Shown here: positions 59,503-64,000 of the stretch, one piece after another
Layout: the number at the start of each line of letters is the position of its first letter
How positions within the stretch are numbered: the first letter of the stretch is position 1
Assembly: GCA_023159155.1 (NCBI GenBank)
Contig: JAJNNX010000017.1
Location: forward strand, 744,001 to 808,000
Direction: 5' to 3'
DNA from: Ustulina deusta
Lineage: Eukaryota; Ascomycota; Sordariomycetes; Xylariales; Xylariaceae
Length of the DNA: 64,000 nucleotides
The notes under the pieces: generated by a model
Databases searched by the model: none
What the model was told of the DNA's origin: nothing
The model's input: only the letters and a program-made list of their open reading frames with translations
Program-made: the position numbers and the translations under genes

Positions 59503-60999
59503 CTAGAATTGAAAGCCCGTCTCCGTCTTCCCTTTCTTTTTCTTTGGGCCCATTAAAATCTCCTCCTCTGTAAGATCCAGAATGTGCTTTCCTGCTTTCG
59601 AGGCCCGACTTCCTGTTGTCAGATCTACAATGGGATATACCGGTTCCGGGGTTTGAATCCCTGGTGTCGGGAGCTGTTTTACTGGTGTCAGACGCTGATA
59701 TGCTGGCACTGAGGGCTTGAATTCTGGCATCGTGGTTTGAGTTCCTATTGTTGAGGTTTGATATCCTAGTTTTGGGGTCGTGGGCTTGGCTGAGGAGGGA
59801 GGGGTCATGGGCTGGGGGCCTAAGTATGCAGGGCCCTTGATCTTTGATATGTCCTCCTCGCTGTCAGAGTCGTCAATAGGGATGACCTCGTGAGTCCTGA
59901 AAACCACATCGGGTGCTATCTTATGCTGATTAGGGACCGGCACGGGAGGTTTCCACGATTTCTGTACCGGAGTAGACGGTAGCGGGGTGCCCCCCATAAC
60001 AATATCATCCCCATAATCCGCACCGGCCGATGCGGGCGATTCGGCACCTATCCGCGCGTGTGGTCGTGGGCGCGTCTCCGGCTTCATATTGCTGAAGTTC
60101 GGGGGCCTCATCAGCCTGTCGGCTTTTGCCCATGTCTCATTCTGGTGTTCGTACTCCCTCACCCGGTTGACGCATTCCACAGCTATGCGGGCCTTGTAGT
60201 CCATGGCGCGGACCGCATCCCACGCACACCGCCCCATCATCTCGCCGCGCACAAAGTGCTCGTTAAACCAGCCGCTGAGATCGTTCCAGAGACTCTCGGC
60301 GTACTTGATTTCGTTTTCGTGCAGCTCTAGAAGGCGGTCCATCAACTGCTTGGCATGCCAGTATGCCCTCGGGCCGCACGAGGTGGCGTCTTTCTGCATA
60401 GGGACCCATACGATTCTGGTGTAGTTTCCGCTATACGTGAAATTCCCGGCCTGTGTAAGCCAGTAGCGCAACCGGTTGCTCACTAGCGTCATTGTCTGAC
60501 CATCGCGGTACGGGTCGAGGACTGCCACCTGCTCGACATGTGACCATTCCATCTCGCCGCCTTCGCCCGTCCGACGCGGGCTCTTGTGCATGATGACGAG
60601 GACCCAGTGGTCACCGTTCATGCAAATGGGGAATATGCTGTACTCTGTGGTCTTGAGTCTCGCCAGCGCGCGCTTCGCCGGGACATTGATGGCCATGGCC
60701 AAGGCGTCGTCCCCTCTGGGCCCACGGTGCCAGACCTTGGGATTGATACCCGGGATCCCGAGCCCGATCTCGTCTTGCAAGGCCTGCGGAAGGCCGCGGC
60801 AGTACGTCGCTATCGCCACCTCGATTGCGTCCCCCGTTAGCCATTTGTCCCGGCTGTAGTTTAGGCTGTTGAGGCCACGAATATCGGGCCAGGCCGCCGA
60901 CGGCTTCTTGATCTTGTCCCCTGGTATGTTGATGTGTCCGACCGGGCACGATGCGGAACAGACATTCTGCCCAGTCCGATAGCGTAGTTGACTACTCAT
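59503..60999 (-). CDS. Ulp1-type (C48) cysteine protease-like protein with C-terminal SUMO-interacting motifs
   Basis: C48 proteases mature SUMO and remove it from targets. Single exon, 498 residues from ATG at 60999. The catalytic set is complete: His131 in NGDHWVLVIM, Asp162 in AVLDPY, Gln202 in VPMQKDATSCGP and Cys208. The fold opening WLTGDAIEVAI is present. The catalytic domain occupies about residues 50-260. The tail (270-498) is Pro/Thr-rich and disordered, with three hydrophobic cores next to Asp/Glu/Ser/Thr that fit SUMO-interacting motifs: EVIPIDDSDSEED (371-383), YPIVDLTTGS (455-464) and HILDLTEEE (472-480). A basic GPKKKKGK signal (484-491) follows. An N-terminal CSASCPVGH is unexplained. 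This is not the main Ulp1 or Ulp2 by architecture, since the catalytic domain precedes the tail. The substrate could also be another ubiquitin-like protein. Confidence 0.85.
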   Translation of the reverse strand: MSSQLRYRTGQNVCSASCPVGHINIPGDKIKKPSAAWPDIRGLNSLNYSRDKWLTGDAIEVAIATYCRGLPQALQDEIGLGIPGINPKVWHRGPRGDDALAMAINVPAKRALARLKTTEYSIFPICMNGDHWVLVIMHKSPRRTGEGGEMEWSHVEQVAVLDPYRDGQTMTLVSNRLRYWLTQAGNFTYSGNYTRIVWVPMQKDATSCGPRAYWHAKQLMDRLLELHENEIKYAESLWNDLSGWFNEHFVRGEMMGRCAWDAVRAMDYKARIAVECVNRVREYEHQNETWAKADRLMRPPNFSNMKPETRPRPHARIGAESPASAGADYGDDIVMGGTPLPSTPVQKSWKPPVPVPNQHKIAPDVVFRTHEVIPIDDSDSEEDISKIKGPAYLGPQPMTPPSSAKPTTPKLGYQTSTIGTQTTMPEFKPSVPAYQRLTPVKQLPTPGIQTPEPVYPIVDLTTGSRASKAGKHILDLTEEEILMGPKKKKGKTETGFQF

Positions 61000-62231
61000 G
61001 GGGGAAATCGGTTTCGCTACGGAGCCTGCAGCTCAACGGGGAATCTATACACGGAAACAGGAAATAAAGTAAAATTAAATCTCTGATTTCGTAGTATCCT
61101 ATTTTCCAATGTCCTTCGGGCTCAACGGTCATGCCGCCAGGGGGCTACGAGGTCGCTGGATGTAAAATGCGTATGTAGTAAGGGAGTAGGGCAAGCGCAG
61201 ACGGACCGGCGGGCGTTGTTCTTTCTACACTGCGAGTAAGTAAATACTACCAAATAACGGCGCTTGGGACCATGGCAGTTCGGAAACCCAACATATTCGA
61301 CAGGCTCGAAAAAACGCTATTATGTACGCATTGGGTTTATCGGGATGTTGTGCAACAAAGGCCATTGAGGCTCATTTACTCGGCTTCTGCAATGGGACGA
61401 GCTTCTTTATCAAAGGGTTCGCTTTCGGGTTTTTCTTTCAGGTTCGTTATGGAGCGGTGTTGAATTGCACGCGTACAGCCATGGGGGTTTCCCTTTGTTT
61501 TACAGATTTGATTATTCTTCGTATTTTCTATTCACTTTTGGCTTCGTTCTGGGCACATTGGTGATATTTCCCGATGGGTTGGTATGCTCTTTTTGGACGG
61601 TGGTTTTTGCCGGGTTTTTGCTTTTGAAAACCTTGGGCTGGGTTCAGGGGCTCACGTTACTTTTTGTTGATGCTTGGGTAGGTAGTAAGAAAGGGGGCAA
61701 GAGCAGAGTCAGAGTGATAATCGACCACACCTTCGTACTCTTCTGGGCAGCTTCTTGGAAGTTGATATCATGGCCACCACGGAGATGGCGCAGTACGAAT
61801 TCCGGTTTAGTGTATACCATGCCATCTCAACAATGCTAGATTATAATCAGTCTTCTCGTCTTGGTATTTTGACTGCCGCCGTTTGTCGTATGGTCAAACC
61901 TAACCGTTTAATATCGCTTGTGCGATTAATTAAGCCAAAGCTTTGCGTTGGTCAAGGGTCTTCTGGTAAGAGCCTAGGCTCTGATCGCGTATCACTGACG
62001 GCGCTGCCTTATTCGGGTTCTGGGATATACCATAATACCTGTTGGAGCTATCACCGATTTCAGAAACATTCTGGTATGTCCAGAGCCACTGTAGCGACAG
62101 GACTCGAGGTTCGCGGGGCAAATATCAGTCCCTTTTGCTCATCACCGAGTTACACTCAGTGTGTAGGTAGTTGGTAAATGCCACTATCCACCGTTAGGGC
62201 GAAATGAGGGCGTACTGGGAGATTAATAATC
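61000..62231. other. 1.2 kb region without a supported gene
   Basis: Several overlapping plus-strand frames (61272-61463, 61322-61564, 61465-61839, 61755-62177) are T/G-rich and hydrophobic by composition but carry no motif, no consistent frame across splice signals and no convincing start. It holds the Ulp1-like promoter on its left and the 3' end of the SRR1-like gene on its right. Confidence 0.45.
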
Positions 62232-63124
62232 TCAACTCTGATCTTTTCGTCGCCAGTGGATTGAAGTGCTAGAGAATGTGGTATCGGCCTGGTTTTCTGG
62301 AAACTTGGCCTTGGCGCAAACTTGATCTAGTTGCTTCATCCGAGTCCAGTCGAGGTTCTCAGCGCCGTGAAAGCTGTGCTATATTAGCTCAGGTGCGACA
62401 TTTACGTCTAGGGCATCATCGGAAGATGGCCTGGAGGGTCACGGCAGACTCACTCTTCCCAAATCTCATAAGAAGTTCCAACGAACATGACAGGAATATG
62501 CGCGGCGATGACTTGAGAGTAGATATCTCTGTACAAGTGAACGCCGAATACCAGGGTTTCGGGGTCGACGAGTTGGAAGCCGATAGGGGATTCCACGACT
62601 TCATGGCCCATGCTCGCAATGAAGGCTTTGTCAACAGAGTTCAGTATGGGCTCCTGGAAGACACAGCGAATCCGGGGGCCCGCTTTGCTTTGGAGATGCT
62701 CGACGACGGTGAGGAAGGCGGCTAATTGGATATGAGCCTTGCGCTTCTGTTCCCACGCACCGTCAGGAGGATCGAAAGTGCCCAGACCGAAGCAGAGGGC
62801 CGTGGTCACACTACCGCCCATGCTGGCCGCATGGCTTGATAGTAGCTCTTGAAGGCGGCCATAGGAAGACGAGGATTTCCACTGTCCAGCAAGACGGTCA
62901 TGGTCCTGCTTCACTTGCTCGAGAGAGAGGCTTGGAGGGCTCACGAGCAGAGTGCACGACACAGAGGCAGTCGAGGCGGGCTTCTTCCGTGAACGCCGTC
63001 CCTTGCGGCCGTGCACTTTCACCCATGCCTCCTGTGGCTCTTCTTCTGTAGTGAGCAACATGCTGTCTGAGATGAATTCCCACCGATCGTGACGAGGGTG
63101 AATTGGTTTCTCAAGCAGCCCCAT
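62232..63124 (-). CDS. SRR1-like domain protein
   Basis: SRR1-like proteins are a conserved eukaryotic family; Arabidopsis SRR1 affects the clock and phytochrome B signalling, and the molecular role in fungi is unclear. Exons 63124-62454 and 62373-62232 (intron GTGAGT...CACAG, 79 bases) give 270 residues. The Lys/Arg-rich KVHGRKGRRSRKKP near the start may be a nuclear signal. The SRR1 domain (about 100-260) shows ALCFGLGTF, QLAAFLTVVEHL, CVFQEPILNSVDKAFI, GHEVVES and FVGTSYEIWE. Splicing adds ENLDWTRMKQLDQ and the characteristic end FSSTSIHWRR. Without the intron the protein would stop at IWEE and lose the family's terminal motif. Confidence 0.85.
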
Positions 63125-64000
63125 AAATTCAGTGGGTGCCGAAGGGTTTGGTTGTCCATACCTAGGTACTTAGTAGTCATGCATGCATGGTACCTGTACG
63201 CCTGTGGGTATGTACCGAGGTACCGAGTCCACTGTACAAGGTAAATTGTGCAAATTACATATAAGGCTTACTGTCCACTTGATACAACGATTGTCGTATA
63301 CTCTTGACGGATACATCGTAAAAACAAAAAGACTGAAGGTTACGTCTAAGGTACCTAGCTACGTAATCCATCAAAATTCCTCTTTGTGGTTGGGAAAACA
63401 TTGTAAAAACATGCAGGCCGATAGTATTGCACCTCTCATTCTTGGGTACATGGCCATCTTCAGTACCTGATTACCCCTAACATAAAGTCTGATGCACTTT
63501 TGTGCGCATAATACTGTTTTTTTTTGATAAGAAACATGATGGATCGAGGTGGATTACATGAATGCGACCGACGGCTTCCTTTTCATACCATGATGCTACT
63601 CCAGAGGTCCAGCGAAACGAGCTCATGACTACCTTACCTACTTAGTAGATAGGTAACGCCAAACACGCGGACCTACATGGTAACCCGAGCGGTCACAAAT
63701 GCGCGACCAGAGATGCGACCGCTTCGGGAGCTATCCGTGCACTTGGCTTTCCTCCCGTTGTACAGAATAGAGCGTTTGCATATCCGCCTGCAAGGACATA
63801 GACTGCGCTGCTATCTCCATGTATCACGGTGAGCGGGTACAATTGGATCTCGTGCGGCTGTTTCTTGCCTTTCTCTTGTCTTGTCTCGCATTGACCCGTG
63901 GGTCAGACTCGGAAAGGCATCAAAGCATGAAAGCCACCTATCCTCTGATTCGCCGTTATTATTACCAGATGATGTATCCCTTAGCCTGGTGGTCATCCTC
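63125..64000. other. Right-edge intergenic region
   Basis: No gene seen. TAGGTACC/GGTACC units recur between 63160 and 63360, just upstream of the SRR1-like gene, and again at about 63640. The small frame at 63811-63996 has no support. Confidence 0.45.

Noticed and set aside
61272..62177. Cluster of plus-strand frames that might be a small membrane protein gene
   Set aside because: Frames overlap without splice continuity, the hydrophobicity follows T/G-rich composition, and no motif is present.
1..64000. tRNA, rRNA, CRISPR arrays or biosynthetic gene cluster
   Set aside because: No T-loop/anticodon arrangement, no rRNA-like conserved core, no spaced direct repeats and no PKS, NRPS or terpene synthase motif was found by eye; a tRNAscan or Infernal run would be decisive for small RNA genes.

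Overview
The window reads as nuclear DNA of a filamentous ascomycete, probably a Sordariomycete. Genes carry short introns of about 42-140 bases with GTATGT/GTAAGT donors, CTAAC/CTGAC branch sites and YAG acceptors. Two genes encode HET-domain proteins, and transposons have been turned into very AT-rich DNA by C-to-T/G-to-A change, as repeat-induced point mutation (RIP) does. No bacterial or phage feature was seen.

Left third (1-32.1 kb), decayed and accessory. A HET-domain pseudogene (1439-3763, +) precedes a fungal membrane-protein gene of the DUF6536 type (minus strand, 28766 to 5618). That gene is split in the middle of an exon by a 19.8 kb nest of three LTR retrotransposons (7703-27490). 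A Ty1/copia-like element on the minus strand with 160-bp LTRs and a 5-bp target duplication holds a Ty3/gypsy-like element (10693-23379, 234-bp LTRs, duplication CTTTT). That element in turn holds a second Ty3/gypsy-like element (11394-18199, about 270-bp LTRs, likely duplication AATAA). The DUF6536 exons on both sides remain open and rejoin in frame once the nest and one target-site copy are removed. A second HET pseudogene follows (29700-32043, -).

Right two thirds (32.7-63.1 kb), an ordinary gene-bearing segment: a secreted M28 aminopeptidase, a DUF2235 hydrolase-fold protein, a large Upf1-like helicase with NF-X1 zinc clusters (ZNFX1/Hrr1 type), the SAGA subunit Spt8, a secreted ferritin-like Rds1 protein, an unrecognised two-exon protein, a secreted GH92 alpha-mannosidase, a SWIM+RING zinc-finger protein, a Ulp1-type (C48) SUMO protease-like protein with three candidate SUMO-interacting motifs in its tail, and an SRR1-like domain protein. 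No operon-like logic or biosynthetic cluster is evident. The closest functional pairing is the SWIM/RING protein (possible E3 ligase) convergent with the Ulp1-like protease.

Exon boundaries were set by hand from reading-frame continuity and splice signals, so single junctions may be off. Positions inside the AT-rich block are firm for LTRs and target duplications and approximate for decayed coding remnants.
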